From an uncultured Clostridia bacterium (GTDB lineage Bacteria; Bacillota; Clostridia; TANB77; RGIG9151), in contig CAKSUD010000025.1 in NCBI GenBank assembly GCA_934500865.1, forward strand, positions 1 through 21,281: DNA of 21,281 nt, read 5' to 3'. Positions 1-7,530 of the stretch are shown here, piece by piece. The notes beneath the pieces are model-generated. The model was not told the origin of the DNA and searched no databases. It saw nothing but the letters and a program-made list of their open reading frames with translations. Position 1 is the stretch's first letter. Each line of letters starts with the position of its first letter. Made by a program: the position numbers and the translations under genes.

Positions 1-45
1 AATAACTAAGGAACGCATAATCTTTTCTAAAAGGAGGAAAATTAA

Positions 46-744
46 ATGGAAGATAAGATACAATATGCAAAGGAATTAGAAGAAAAAAGAAAGATAATAA
101 ATGAAAAACATATGAAAAACGGAGTAACGATTATAGATCCAAAAGTTACATATATAGACGAAACTGTTGAGATAGGTGAAGGAACAATAATTTATCCCGG
201 AAATATCTTAGAAGGCAGTACAAAAATAGGAAAGAACTGTGTACTTGGTCAAAATAACAGAATTGTAGATAGCACTGTTGATGACGAAGCCGATGTAATG
301 AGTTCTGTATTAATAGAAAGTAAGGTAGGGAGTGGAACACACGTTGGGCCATTTGCATACTTAAGACCTAATTCAAATGTTGGAAAAAATGCAAGAATAG
401 GAGATTTCGTAGAATTAAAGAATTCAACAATAGGAGACGGAACAAAGGTTTCGCACTTAACATATGTCGGAGATAGTGATGTAGGCAGTGAAGTAAACTT
501 CGGTTGCGGAACAGTCACAGTAAATTACGATGGAATAAACAAACATAGAACAACAATAGGAAATAAAGTATTTATAGGATGCAATACAAACTTAGTAGCA
601 CCTGTAAAACTAGGCGATGGTGCATATACAGCAGCAGGTACAACAGTAACCCAAGACGTACCTGAAAATTCTTTAGTAATAGGTAGAGTAAGACAAGAAG
701 TAAAAGAAGGTTGGGCTAAAGGAAAAACAAAAGTAAATAAGTAG
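46..744 (+). CDS. Stand-alone GlmU-type acetyltransferase (left-handed beta-helix)
   Basis: This 232-residue protein matches the C-terminal half of GlmU, which acetylates glucosamine-1-phosphate using acetyl-CoA on the way to UDP-GlcNAc. A short helical linker (1-35) leads into hexapeptide repeats from about residue 36 to 215. The E. coli active-site positions all align with a constant offset of 226: R107 (R333), K125 (K351), H137 (catalytic H363), N151 (N377), N160 (N386) and K166 (K392). The uridylyltransferase domain (about 230 residues, with a GxG-T-M motif) is missing. The truncation is real at this start: in-frame stops lie at 7-9, 28-30 and 43-45, and AAGGAGG sits 8 bases upstream of the ATG. 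A separate pyrophosphorylase gene could lie just left of the window. The enzyme class is well supported; the exact acceptor sugar is inferred. Confidence 0.85.
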   Translation: MEDKIQYAKELEEKRKIINEKHMKNGVTIIDPKVTYIDETVEIGEGTIIYPGNILEGSTKIGKNCVLGQNNRIVDSTVDDEADVMSSVLIESKVGSGTHVGPFAYLRPNSNVGKNARIGDFVELKNSTIGDGTKVSHLTYVGDSDVGSEVNFGCGTVTVNYDGINKHRTTIGNKVFIGCNTNLVAPVKLGDGAYTAAGTTVTQDVPENSLVIGRVRQEVKEGWAKGKTKVNK

Positions 745-759
745 AAAGGAAACTATAAT

Positions 760-2085
760 ATGAAACCAATAGTGGCAGTAGTAGGAAGACCTAACGTAGG
801 GAAATCCTCATTTTTTAATTATATAGCCGGAAAAAGAATATCAATCGTAGAGGATACACCAGGAGTTACAAGAGATAGAATTTATACTGATGTCGAATGG
901 CGTGGAAGAAAGTTTACGATGATAGATACAGGAGGAATAGAACCCAAAACTAATGACAGTATCTTAGTTCAAATGAAATACCAAGCTGAACTAGCAATGG
1001 ATAGTGCAGACGTTATTGTGTTTATGGTAGATATGAAAGATGGCATCACATCAGCTGACTATGAAGTATCTAAAATGTTAAGAAAAACAGGAAAACCAAT
1101 AGTATTAGTTGTAAATAAAGTAGATAAAACAGGAGAAATGCCGGCAGAAGTGTATGAATTCTATAACTTAGATATGGGTGACCCACATCCGATTTCAACA
1201 CTTCAAGGACTTGGAATAGGTGACGCATTAGACGCTATTTATGAAAATTTCAGAGACATTCCGGAAGAGGAAGAAGACGAAGCAGTAATAAAAGTCGCTC
1301 TAATAGGAAAACCGAATGTAGGAAAATCATCTTTAATAAATAAAATCCTAGGTGAACAAAGGGTAATAGTAAGCGATGTTCCAGGTACAACCAGAGACGC
1401 AATAGATACTGACTTTGAGCGTGACGGTCAGAAATATACATTTATAGATACAGCCGGACTTCGCAAGAAAAGTAAGGTTAATGAAAATATAGAAAAGTAC
1501 AGTGGAATGAGAACTGTAACGGCTATAGAAAGAGCCGATGTTTGTTTATTATTAATAGATGCAAATGACGGTGTAACAGAACAAGATACAAAAGTTGCAG
1601 GTTATGCACATGAAGCCGGAAAAGGTATCATAATTGTAGTAAATAAGTGGGATATTCATGAAAAAGAAACAGGCACATTAGAAAAGTATAAAGAGAAAGT
1701 TTATCAAGATTTGGCATATTTAACATATGCACCAATAGTCTTTGTATCAGCCTTAACAGGTCAAAGAGTTAATAAGCTTTTTGAATTAATTCCGTATGTA
1801 GCTGACCAAAATGCAATGAGAATTTCAACAGGAATGCTAAATGATGTAATAAATGAAGCTATTGCAATGGTTCAACCACCATCAGACAAGGGCAGAAGAT
1901 TAAAAGTTTTATACGCAACACAAGTTTCTACAAAACCACCTACGTTTGTAGTGTTTGTAAATAGTAAAAAATTAATGCACTTCTCATATATGAGGTATTT
2001 AGAAAACCAAATAAGAAAAAACTTCGGATTAGAGGGAACTTCGGTAAAAATGATAGCAAGAGAAAAAGGAAGTAAAGACGAGTAG
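760..2085 (+). CDS. der: Ribosome biogenesis GTPase Der (EngA)
   Basis: Der is a double-GTPase that helps mature the 50S ribosomal subunit. Both G domains are complete. The first has GRPNVGKS at 9-16, DTGG at 56-59 and NKVD at 119-122. The second has GKPNVGKS at 183-190, DTAG at 230-233 and NKWD at 295-298. An acidic linker (168-174) joins the two domains, and a KH-like domain fills roughly residues 352-441. The length of 441 is typical. The gene starts 15 bases after the acetyltransferase stop, with AGAAAGGA as ribosome binding site, so it is probably cotranscribed. The der-plsY-gpsA order is common in clostridia. Confidence 0.97.
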   Translation: MKPIVAVVGRPNVGKSSFFNYIAGKRISIVEDTPGVTRDRIYTDVEWRGRKFTMIDTGGIEPKTNDSILVQMKYQAELAMDSADVIVFMVDMKDGITSADYEVSKMLRKTGKPIVLVVNKVDKTGEMPAEVYEFYNLDMGDPHPISTLQGLGIGDALDAIYENFRDIPEEEEDEAVIKVALIGKPNVGKSSLINKILGEQRVIVSDVPGTTRDAIDTDFERDGQKYTFIDTAGLRKKSKVNENIEKYSGMRTVTAIERADVCLLLIDANDGVTEQDTKVAGYAHEAGKGIIIVVNKWDIHEKETGTLEKYKEKVYQDLAYLTYAPIVFVSALTGQRVNKLFELIPYVADQNAMRISTGMLNDVINEAIAMVQPPSDKGRRLKVLYATQVSTKPPTFVVFVNSKKLMHFSYMRYLENQIRKNFGLEGTSVKMIAREKGSKDE

Positions 2086-2106
2086 AAATACGAAGGAGGA
2101 ATAGAA

Positions 2107-2835
2107 ATGATAAACTTAGCAACGGTATTGTTTTACGGACAACTTGTTTTAATAGGAGTAATTGCATATTTATTAGGAAGTGTTAATTCATCTATTATAG
2201 TAGGAAGGTTTTATAAAATAGATATAAGAGAACATGGAAGCGGAAATGCAGGACTCACAAATACATTAAGAACTTTGGGTAAAAAAGCAGCGGCATTTGT
2301 TTTAATAGGCGATGTGTTAAAGGGTGTACTTGCAATTTTAATTGCAAGGTTACTCGCACCAACGGCAATAATTAATACTTTTAACATAAATGGTCATATA
2401 ATTCCTGTAGAAAAACAATTTACTGACCTAGCTATGCAAATAGCTGGAGTTTTAGTAATCCTCGGACATATATTCCCTGTATTTTATAAATTCAAGGGTG
2501 GAAAAGGTGTGCTAACATCAATAACAGTAATTTTTATGGTTAGTTGGCAAGTCGGACTTGCATGTTTACTAGTATTTGTAATAGTAGTAGCATTAACAAG
2601 ATATGTTTCTTTAGGTTCTGTGCTAGCAGCATTTTCATTTCCATTTTTAATAGTTGCAATGGATCCTTATACAGAAATGCTACAAGATTTTAGTTGGTTA
2701 ATTTTTGCAATTATCCTTGCAAGTTTAGTAATCTTTATGCATAGGGGAAATATTGCGAGACTATATAATAACACAGAAAGAAAACTAGGCGAGAAAAAAG
2801 AAGACTATGAAAAGAGAATTTTAAAAGCTTACTAA
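2107..2835 (+). CDS. plsY: Acyl-phosphate:glycerol-3-phosphate acyltransferase PlsY
   Basis: PlsY is an integral membrane enzyme that transfers an acyl group from acyl-phosphate to glycerol-3-phosphate, the first committed step of phospholipid synthesis. The three family motifs are present: GSGNAGLTN at 44-52, GHIFPVFYKFKGGKG at 120-134 and HRGNIARL at 212-219. Hydrophobic stretches at about 8-30, 61-84, 108-128, 137-180 and 197-211 fit the multi-pass fold. At 242 residues it is longer than the usual 200 or so. Most of the excess is a polar segment at about 85-107, between hydrophobic segments, and a charged tail after 219. GGAGGA precedes the ATG. It lies 21 bases after der and 17 before gpsA, whose product is its substrate. 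Confidence 0.95.
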   Translation: MINLATVLFYGQLVLIGVIAYLLGSVNSSIIVGRFYKIDIREHGSGNAGLTNTLRTLGKKAAAFVLIGDVLKGVLAILIARLLAPTAIINTFNINGHIIPVEKQFTDLAMQIAGVLVILGHIFPVFYKFKGGKGVLTSITVIFMVSWQVGLACLLVFVIVVALTRYVSLGSVLAAFSFPFLIVAMDPYTEMLQDFSWLIFAIILASLVIFMHRGNIARLYNNTERKLGEKKEDYEKRILKAY

Positions 2836-2852
2836 TACATAAGGAGATAAGT

Positions 2853-3842
2853 ATGAATATTTGTACAATTGGTTCCGGAAGTTGGGGAATAGCACTTAGT
2901 ATGCTGTTATTTGACAACAAACATAACGTAAAAATTTGGTCAAGAAATGATAGTGAAATAGAAGAAATCAATAATAAACATACGGCAGCTAGATATTTGC
3001 CGGGAGTAATAATTCCGAGTCAAATAAAAGCTACCAAAGATGTGGAAGAAGCATTAAATGATAGTGAAATCGTAATTTTAGCTGTGCCATCTACTGCAAT
3101 AAGACAATGTTCAAGTATGATAGCAAAATATTTAAAAAATCAAATTGTGGTAAATGTGGCTAAAGGACTTGAAGCGGGTACATTAAAAAGATTATCTGAG
3201 GTTATGGAAGAAGAATTACCTAAGGGACAAAAAATAGCGGTTTTATCCGGACCGAGTCACGCGGAAGAAGTGGCAAGAAAACTGCCTACTGTTGTGGCTG
3301 TAAGTTCTTATAATGAAGAAGTTAGAGAAGTTGTAAGTTCAGCTTTTATGAATGAATACTTTAGAGTATATCCAAATAGTGATTTACTTGGTGTAGAAAT
3401 TGGAGGAGCTGTTAAAAATGTAATAGCTTTGTGTGCTGGAATTTCAGACGGACTTGGATTTGGTGATAATGCAAAGGCAGGATTAATCACAAGAGGATTA
3501 GCCGAAATTATCCGTTTAGGAACTAAAATGGGCGGAAAACCTGAAACATTTTACGGACTTACTGGAATAGGGGACTTGGTGGTAACCTGTGCAAGTAAGC
3601 ACAGTAGAAACCATAGAGCCGGAGAATTTTTAGGTCAAGGCTATTCACTTCCCGAAACATTAAATAAAGTAAATATGGTAGTTGAGGGAGTAAATGCAGC
3701 AAAATCCATACAAGAATTAGGCAGAAAATACTCTGTGGAGCTTCCGATAACCGAACAGGCATGTGAGGTACTCTTTAACGAAAAAGACCCTAAAAGAGCA
3801 GTTTTAGAATTAATGGGAAGAGATAAGAAAAATGAAATATAA
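2853..3842 (+). CDS. gpsA: NAD(P)+-dependent glycerol-3-phosphate dehydrogenase
   Basis: GpsA reduces dihydroxyacetone phosphate to sn-glycerol-3-phosphate in the cytosol, supplying the backbone used by the adjacent PlsY. The Rossmann nucleotide-binding motif GSGSWG is at 7-12, and NVAKG with the conserved lysine is at 101-105. GPSHAEE is at 133-139. The catalytic block GGAVKN with K188 is followed by GDNAKAGLITRG at 204-215. The length of 329 is normal. AAGGAGAT precedes the ATG. It is the last gene of the left operon and is followed directly by an intrinsic terminator. In many spore-forming clostridia spoIVA comes next; here the convergent por operon does. Confidence 0.96.
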   Translation: MNICTIGSGSWGIALSMLLFDNKHNVKIWSRNDSEIEEINNKHTAARYLPGVIIPSQIKATKDVEEALNDSEIVILAVPSTAIRQCSSMIAKYLKNQIVVNVAKGLEAGTLKRLSEVMEEELPKGQKIAVLSGPSHAEEVARKLPTVVAVSSYNEEVREVVSSAFMNEYFRVYPNSDLLGVEIGGAVKNVIALCAGISDGLGFGDNAKAGLITRGLAEIIRLGTKMGGKPETFYGLTGIGDLVVTCASKHSRNHRAGEFLGQGYSLPETLNKVNMVVEGVNAAKSIQELGRKYSVELPITEQACEVLFNEKDPKRAVLELMGRDKKNEI

Positions 3843-3847
3843 AAATA

Positions 3848-3880
3848 GCCCTATGTTTATTCAACATAGGGCGTTTTTTT
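3848..3880 (+). terminator. Intrinsic terminator after gpsA
   Basis: A 10-bp perfect stem (3848-3857 with 3863-3872) and a 5-base loop are followed by seven T residues at 3874-3880. It lies 5 bases after the gpsA stop. Its T-run overlaps the stop codon of the convergent porB, and a short A-run on the left could let it act weakly for the minus strand too. Confidence 0.92.
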
Positions 3881-4823
3881 ACTTACTCATTTCAGCAAGT
3901 CTCATTAATTCATCCCATCTAGCATCAACTTCAGCTTGAATTTCTTCAATCATCCATTCATTGCCAGGTTTGAAGATGTGTTTAAATCTCTTTTGAAGTT
4001 TCAAGAATTCTTCTACTGGAACTCTTTCCTTTGGAATATAGTTAATTGTATATTTACCATTTTCAACTTCATATACAGGCCAGAAACGTGTTTCAACAGC
4101 CAATTCATTAACTTTCATTAAGTCAGCTGAATTGTACTTCCAACCAGTAGGACATGGAGCAAGGCAGTTTACGAAACAAGGACCTTTTGTGTAAATAGCT
4201 TTTTCAGCTTTAGTTGTAATATCGCTAAAGTTTTTGAAACAAGCTGTTTGTGCAACATATGGTAAGTGGTGGTTAGCCATAACCATTGTTAAGTCCTTTC
4301 TAAATTGTAACTTACCAGGCTTTACAGAACCTGCAGGAGTTGTTGATGTATCTGCATACTTTGGAGTAGCTGAAGAACGTTGAACACCAGTGTTCATGTA
4401 CGCTTCGTTATCATAACAGAAGTATACCATGTCGTGTCCTCTTTCCATAGCTCCAGACATAGATTGGAAACCAATATCGTATGTTCCACCGTCTCCACCA
4501 AAAGCTAAGAATTTAACATCCTTATCAGTAGGGAGTTTTCCCTTTCTCTTTAATGCTTCATATGCTGCTTCAGCACCTGAACAAGTAGCACCTGAGTTTT
4601 CAAATGCACTGTGAATGAAAGAATCTTCCCATGCTGTGTATGGATAAATATAGGTACAAACTTCTAAGCAACCTGTTGCTGAAGTTATAACAGCATGGTC
4701 TTCCGGATGAAGTCCACGTAAAATTGCTCTTACAACTGGAGGAGCTCCACAACCGGCACACATTCTATGACCAGGAGCAAGACGCTCAGGTTTTTTTGCA
4801 TATTCTTTAAGATTATATGCCAT
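3879..4823 (-). CDS. porB: Pyruvate/2-oxoacid:ferredoxin oxidoreductase, beta subunit (TPP-binding)
   Basis: This subunit binds thiamine pyrophosphate and the proximal [4Fe-4S] cluster in the complex that oxidatively decarboxylates pyruvate to acetyl-CoA and reduces ferredoxin. The TPP/Mg motif GDGGTYDIG is at 110-118, followed by YDNEAYMNTGVQRS at 137-150. Candidate cluster cysteines are C22 and C25 (MCAGCG), C52 (TGCLEV) and C224 (APCPTGW). The length of 314 is typical. It is the last gene of porCDAB, 21 bases after porA, with GAAAGGAA upstream of the ATG. The conserved blocks look most like pyruvate-type enzymes, but substrate within the family (pyruvate versus another 2-oxoacid) is inferred. 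Confidence 0.93.
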   Translation of the reverse strand: MAYNLKEYAKKPERLAPGHRMCAGCGAPPVVRAILRGLHPEDHAVITSATGCLEVCTYIYPYTAWEDSFIHSAFENSGATCSGAEAAYEALKRKGKLPTDKDVKFLAFGGDGGTYDIGFQSMSGAMERGHDMVYFCYDNEAYMNTGVQRSSATPKYADTSTTPAGSVKPGKLQFRKDLTMVMANHHLPYVAQTACFKNFSDITTKAEKAIYTKGPCFVNCLAPCPTGWKYNSADLMKVNELAVETRFWPVYEVENGKYTINYIPKERVPVEEFLKLQKRFKHIFKPGNEWMIEEIQAEVDARWDELMRLAEMSK

Positions 4824-4844
4824 TTTTTATCATTCCTTTCAAAA

Positions 4845-6029
4845 TTATTCTCTAACGCCAAGATGATTATAAACTTCGCCGACATTTCCTGTCTTTACGA
4901 TATCACTAAGTCTGTCATAAACAGCTTTAATATCATCAGTCTTAACATCTCTACCGCCAAGACCGTAGATGAAGTTAATAACCTTAGGAGTTGTAACACC
5001 CTTAACAAACATAGCACTTACAACTTCTTCAAATAAAGGACCACCGGCAGCATTTAAGCTATCAGCCTTATCCATAACAGCAATTGCCTTGCAATTCTTA
5101 AGAGCATCAGCAATTTCGTCTGTTGGGAATGGTCTAAATACTCTAGGTTTTACTAAACCAGCCTTAATTCCTTTAGCACGAAGTTCATTAACAACGAATT
5201 TAGCTGTACCAGCTGTAGAGTTTAATACAACGATAGCAATTTCAGCATCATCCATCATATATTTTTCAATTAATTCATATTTTCTGCCTGTCATTTTTTC
5301 AAATTCAGCAGCAACATCTAAAATAACCTTTTTAGCATTTTTCATAGCCATAGCTTGTTGCATTTTATGCTCATAGTGATGAGCTTGAAGGTCTAGAGGA
5401 CCAACAGCAACAGGATGATTTGGGTCAAGCAAACTCCAAGGAGCTTTATATTCTCCAACGAAAGCTTTTACCTTATCATCTTCGATAAGTTCGATATTTT
5501 CAATAGCATGGCTTGTGATAAAACCATCTTGACAAACCATAACAGGAAGACGAACATCTTTGTGTTCAGCAATTCTAACAGCCATAATAGCGTTATCATA
5601 TGCTTCTTGGTTTGTTTCACTATATAATTGAATCCATCCTGAATCTCTAGCACCCATAGAATCTGAATGATCATTATGAATGTTTAAAGGACCAGAAACA
5701 GTTCTGTTAACCAAATTTAATATAATTGGAAGTCTTGAACTTGCAGCTATATAAAGCATTTCCCACATAAGTGACATACCATTTGAAGAAGTGGCAGTCA
5801 TAGCTCTAGCTCCGGCAGCAGAAGCACCAATACAAGCACTCATCGCACTATGTTCACTTTCAACAGCAACGAACTCAGTATCTACTTGTCCGTTAGCAAC
5901 GAAAGAAGAAAAGTATTGAGGTATTTCTGTAGAAGGAGTAATAGGGAAAGCAGCAACAACGTCAGGATTAATTTGTTTCATAGCAGTAGCGACAGCTTCG
6001 TTACCACTTAGTCTTTCTCTTATTGACAT
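4845..6029 (-). CDS. porA: Pyruvate/2-oxoacid:ferredoxin oxidoreductase, alpha subunit
   Basis: The alpha subunit supplies the pyrimidine-binding domain for TPP and contacts substrate. FPITPSTEIP is at 28-37 and the E57 region (AVESEHSA) is at 55-62. The block GPLNIHNDHSD at 113-123 is followed by the RDSGWIQLYSE stretch characteristic of PorA. A start at 6098 would add 23 residues but would overlap porD and has no good binding site. The ATG at 6029 has AAGGGGGT 7 bases upstream and matches the usual family start, giving 394 residues. It sits 13 bases after porD and 21 before porB. Confidence 0.93.
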   Translation of the reverse strand: MSIRERLSGNEAVATAMKQINPDVVAAFPITPSTEIPQYFSSFVANGQVDTEFVAVESEHSAMSACIGASAAGARAMTATSSNGMSLMWEMLYIAASSRLPIILNLVNRTVSGPLNIHNDHSDSMGARDSGWIQLYSETNQEAYDNAIMAVRIAEHKDVRLPVMVCQDGFITSHAIENIELIEDDKVKAFVGEYKAPWSLLDPNHPVAVGPLDLQAHHYEHKMQQAMAMKNAKKVILDVAAEFEKMTGRKYELIEKYMMDDAEIAIVVLNSTAGTAKFVVNELRAKGIKAGLVKPRVFRPFPTDEIADALKNCKAIAVMDKADSLNAAGGPLFEEVVSAMFVKGVTTPKVINFIYGLGGRDVKTDDIKAVYDRLSDIVKTGNVGEVYNHLGVRE

Positions 6030-6042
6030 CTTTTTTACCCCC

Positions 6043-6348
6043 TTATTTATTTTCCGTAAAATCATAAGCACCAAAAGGACAAACCTTTGTGCAAACACCG
6101 CAACCTTTGCAGTGATCGTAATCTATACCAACCATTTTTCCTGTTTCTTTATCAACAGTAACAGAAGCATCAGGGCAAACAGGGTAACAAAGTAAACATT
6201 GTTTGCATTTTTCTTCGTGCCAAACAGGCATCATAGAACGCCAGTCACCAGTTTTGAATTGTTTTGAATTACCAGGTTGTGCAATAGTACCACCTTCAGT
6301 AATATCCTTGTAAGAAACATCATTTTTAACTATTTCATATTTACTCAT
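6043..6348 (-). CDS. porD: Pyruvate/2-oxoacid:ferredoxin oxidoreductase, delta subunit (2x[4Fe-4S] ferredoxin)
   Basis: This 101-residue electron-transfer subunit carries two classic [4Fe-4S] motifs: C48-x2-C51-x2-C54-x3-C58 and C80-x2-C83-x2-C86-x3-C90. The second is followed by PFGAYDF. It passes electrons from the TPP site to free ferredoxin. The N-terminal 45 residues, with the GDWR stretch, are usual for PorD. Its ATG overlaps the TGA of porC in an ATGA arrangement, so translation is probably coupled; its AGGAGG lies inside porC. Confidence 0.95.
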   Translation of the reverse strand: MSKYEIVKNDVSYKDITEGGTIAQPGNSKQFKTGDWRSMMPVWHEEKCKQCLLCYPVCPDASVTVDKETGKMVGIDYDHCKGCGVCTKVCPFGAYDFTENK

Positions 6349-6923
6349 AGACCTTTAACCTCCTGCATAGAACGTTTTAACGCATTCATATTACCTTCGA
6401 TAACTTCAGGCTTTTTAGCAAACTTATGTCTAAATGAACCTTCCATATCAGCTAAGAACGCATTTTCATCCATTATACCGCTTACTTTAATAACAGCAGC
6501 AAGCATAGGAGTATTAGGGAAGTAAGCACCTAAGCAGTCAATAGAAATTGACCTAGCATCAATTGTGCAAATCTTACCTTTATATCCCCCAAGAGTTTCA
6601 CGAACTTCTTCTGGAGATTTTGTTGTATTGACGATAATAGCACCTGTCTCTTTAAGACCAGCTGTTACAGGAACAGACTTAATTAAAGAGTCGTCAACAA
6701 CTACTACATAGTCAGGTTCATAGATATTGCTATGAACTGTGATTCTCTCATCACAAATTCTGTTATAAGCAGTAATTGGTGCACCCATTCTTTCCGGACC
6801 GTATTCAGGGAAACCTTGAACATAAAGACCGGTATTAAATGCAGCATCAGCAAGTAGTAATGATGCGGTTTTAGCACCTTGACCACCACGACCATGCCAA
6901 CGTATTTCAGTTAATTTTGCCAT
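6345..6923 (-). CDS. porC: Pyruvate/2-oxoacid:ferredoxin oxidoreductase, gamma subunit
   Basis: The gamma subunit forms a structural and CoA-related domain of the complex. The signature WHGRGGQGAKTA is at 9-20 and FPEYGPERMGAP, also diagnostic, follows at about 50-61. A longer frame runs up to 6998, but those 25 extra codons cross the promoter. The ATG at 6923 has AAGGAGGA 7 bases upstream, so the protein is 192 residues, the usual size. It is the first gene of porCDAB. The four-gene form is common in archaea, Thermotoga and some anaerobic Firmicutes, whereas many clostridia use one fused polypeptide. Confidence 0.94.
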   Translation of the reverse strand: MAKLTEIRWHGRGGQGAKTASLLLADAAFNTGLYVQGFPEYGPERMGAPITAYNRICDERITVHSNIYEPDYVVVVDDSLIKSVPVTAGLKETGAIIVNTTKSPEEVRETLGGYKGKICTIDARSISIDCLGAYFPNTPMLAAVIKVSGIMDENAFLADMEGSFRHKFAKKPEVIEGNMNALKRSMQEVKGL

Positions 6924-6969
6924 AATGTCTTCCTCCTTACTAAACTTGTGGACCCACTCCACCACAGGT

Positions 6970-6998
6970 AGTATATGACTTATAGAGGATGTTGTCAA
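6970..6998 (-). promoter_or_regulatory. Sigma-A promoter of porCDAB
   Basis: On the minus strand TTGACA (6993-6998), a 17-base spacer and TATACT (6970-6975) form a near-perfect sigma-A promoter. The predicted start lies near 6963, giving a leader of about 40 bases to the porC ATG. This is consistent with high, largely constitutive expression. Confidence 0.88.
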
Positions 6999-7031
6999 GG
7001 AACAGACTCAAAATAAAATCGCGAAATTTGC

Positions 7032-7059
7032 AAAAAAATATACAAAAAATCATAAAAAA
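7032..7059. repeat. Phased A-tracts in the por/pilin divergent region
   Basis: A-runs at 7032-7038, 7044-7049 and 7054-7059 have centres about 11 and 10 bases apart, one helical turn, which predicts intrinsic DNA bending. They lie 34-61 bases upstream of the por -35 and in the only regulatory region available to the rightward pilin operon. Confidence 0.6.
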
Positions 7060-7150
7060 TACTAAACTTATTTTATATATATGCCGATTAATAAATATGA
7101 AAAACAATTGTTATGTAAAGTTTCGTGCTTTCATAGCACCACAATTAAGA

Positions 7151-7186
7151 TACATATATAACGTATAAGATAACGAGATATATGTA
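7151..7186. promoter_or_regulatory. 9-bp inverted repeat upstream of the pilin operon
   Basis: TACATATAT (7151-7159) and ATATATGTA (7178-7186) are perfect inverted copies separated by 18 bases, ending 22 bases before the first pilin ATG. This could be an operator or an RNA hairpin in the leader. No convincing -35/-10 pair was found nearby; TATAAG at 7164-7169 lies inside the spacer but lacks a good -35. Confidence 0.45.
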
Positions 7187-7208
7187 AAAATCAAAGGAGG
7201 AGTTTTTT

Positions 7209-7424
7209 ATGAAGTTAAAAAATCTAGTTAAAAAAGGTGGAGTAGCTGATATCGTTACTTTGATGATTATCGTAGGTCTAGTTATCGCGTTAATTATCGC
7301 AGTTGTATTACCAATGATTAGACAAGCAAGAAATGCTGGTGGAGATAACAGTGAAATGATTTCTGGAACCAATGAATTCACAAGTAAACTTGCTGAAGAA
7401 GGTGGCGGATACGACGTTGATTAG
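7209..7424 (+). CDS. Flp-like pilin-type protein, paralogue 1
   Basis: This 71-residue protein has a short basic leader ending in KKGG (residues 8-11). A hydrophobic segment of about 24 residues (12-35) ends in the motif VVLPM, and a small acidic tail rich in Gly, Glu and Asp follows. This is the architecture of type IV/Tad (Flp) prepilins cut by an A24 prepilin peptidase after the glycine; such an enzyme is encoded at 9441. Predicted mature size is about 60 residues. It is the longest of three paralogues and first in the operon, with AAAGGAGGAG as binding site. A hairpin follows the gene. It could be the major pilin subunit, but this is inferred from position, size and context; no family name is certain. 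Confidence 0.75.
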   Translation: MKLKNLVKKGGVADIVTLMIIVGLVIALIIAVVLPMIRQARNAGGDNSEMISGTNEFTSKLAEEGGGYDVD

Positions 7425-7450
7425 ACTAAATATTTTGAAATAGTATAGAG

Positions 7451-7484
7451 AATCCGGCATTAATGAAGCCATTATTGCCGGATT
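7451..7484 (+). other. Intergenic RNA hairpin between pilin genes 1 and 2
   Basis: AATCCGGCA (7451-7459) pairs with TGCCGGATT (7476-7484). One T-T mismatch and an inner 5-bp stem (7461-7465 with 7470-7474) cap it with a 4-base loop. No T-run follows, so it is more likely an mRNA-stabilising or processing element for the first pilin message than a full terminator. Confidence 0.7.
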
Positions 7485-7530
7485 TCTAAATAATAGTAAA
7501 AAAATTTCTCGTTTGAGGGAGTAGATAGAT

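Noticed and set aside
4969..5376. 135-residue open frame on the plus strand antisense to porA
   Set aside because: It has no ribosome binding site and its sequence simply mirrors the strongly conserved porA coding frame.
6030..6098. N-terminal extension of PorA by 23 residues
   Set aside because: It overlaps the end of porD and lacks a binding site; the ATG at 6029 follows AAGGGGGT.
6924..6963. Possible T-box or Rex-type element in the por leader
   Set aside because: The leader is only about 40 bases and neither a T-box bulge sequence nor a TTGTGA-type Rex palindrome is present.
6924..6998. N-terminal extension of PorC by 25 residues
   Set aside because: It runs across the por promoter -10 and -35; the ATG at 6923 has an ideal binding site and the family-typical start.
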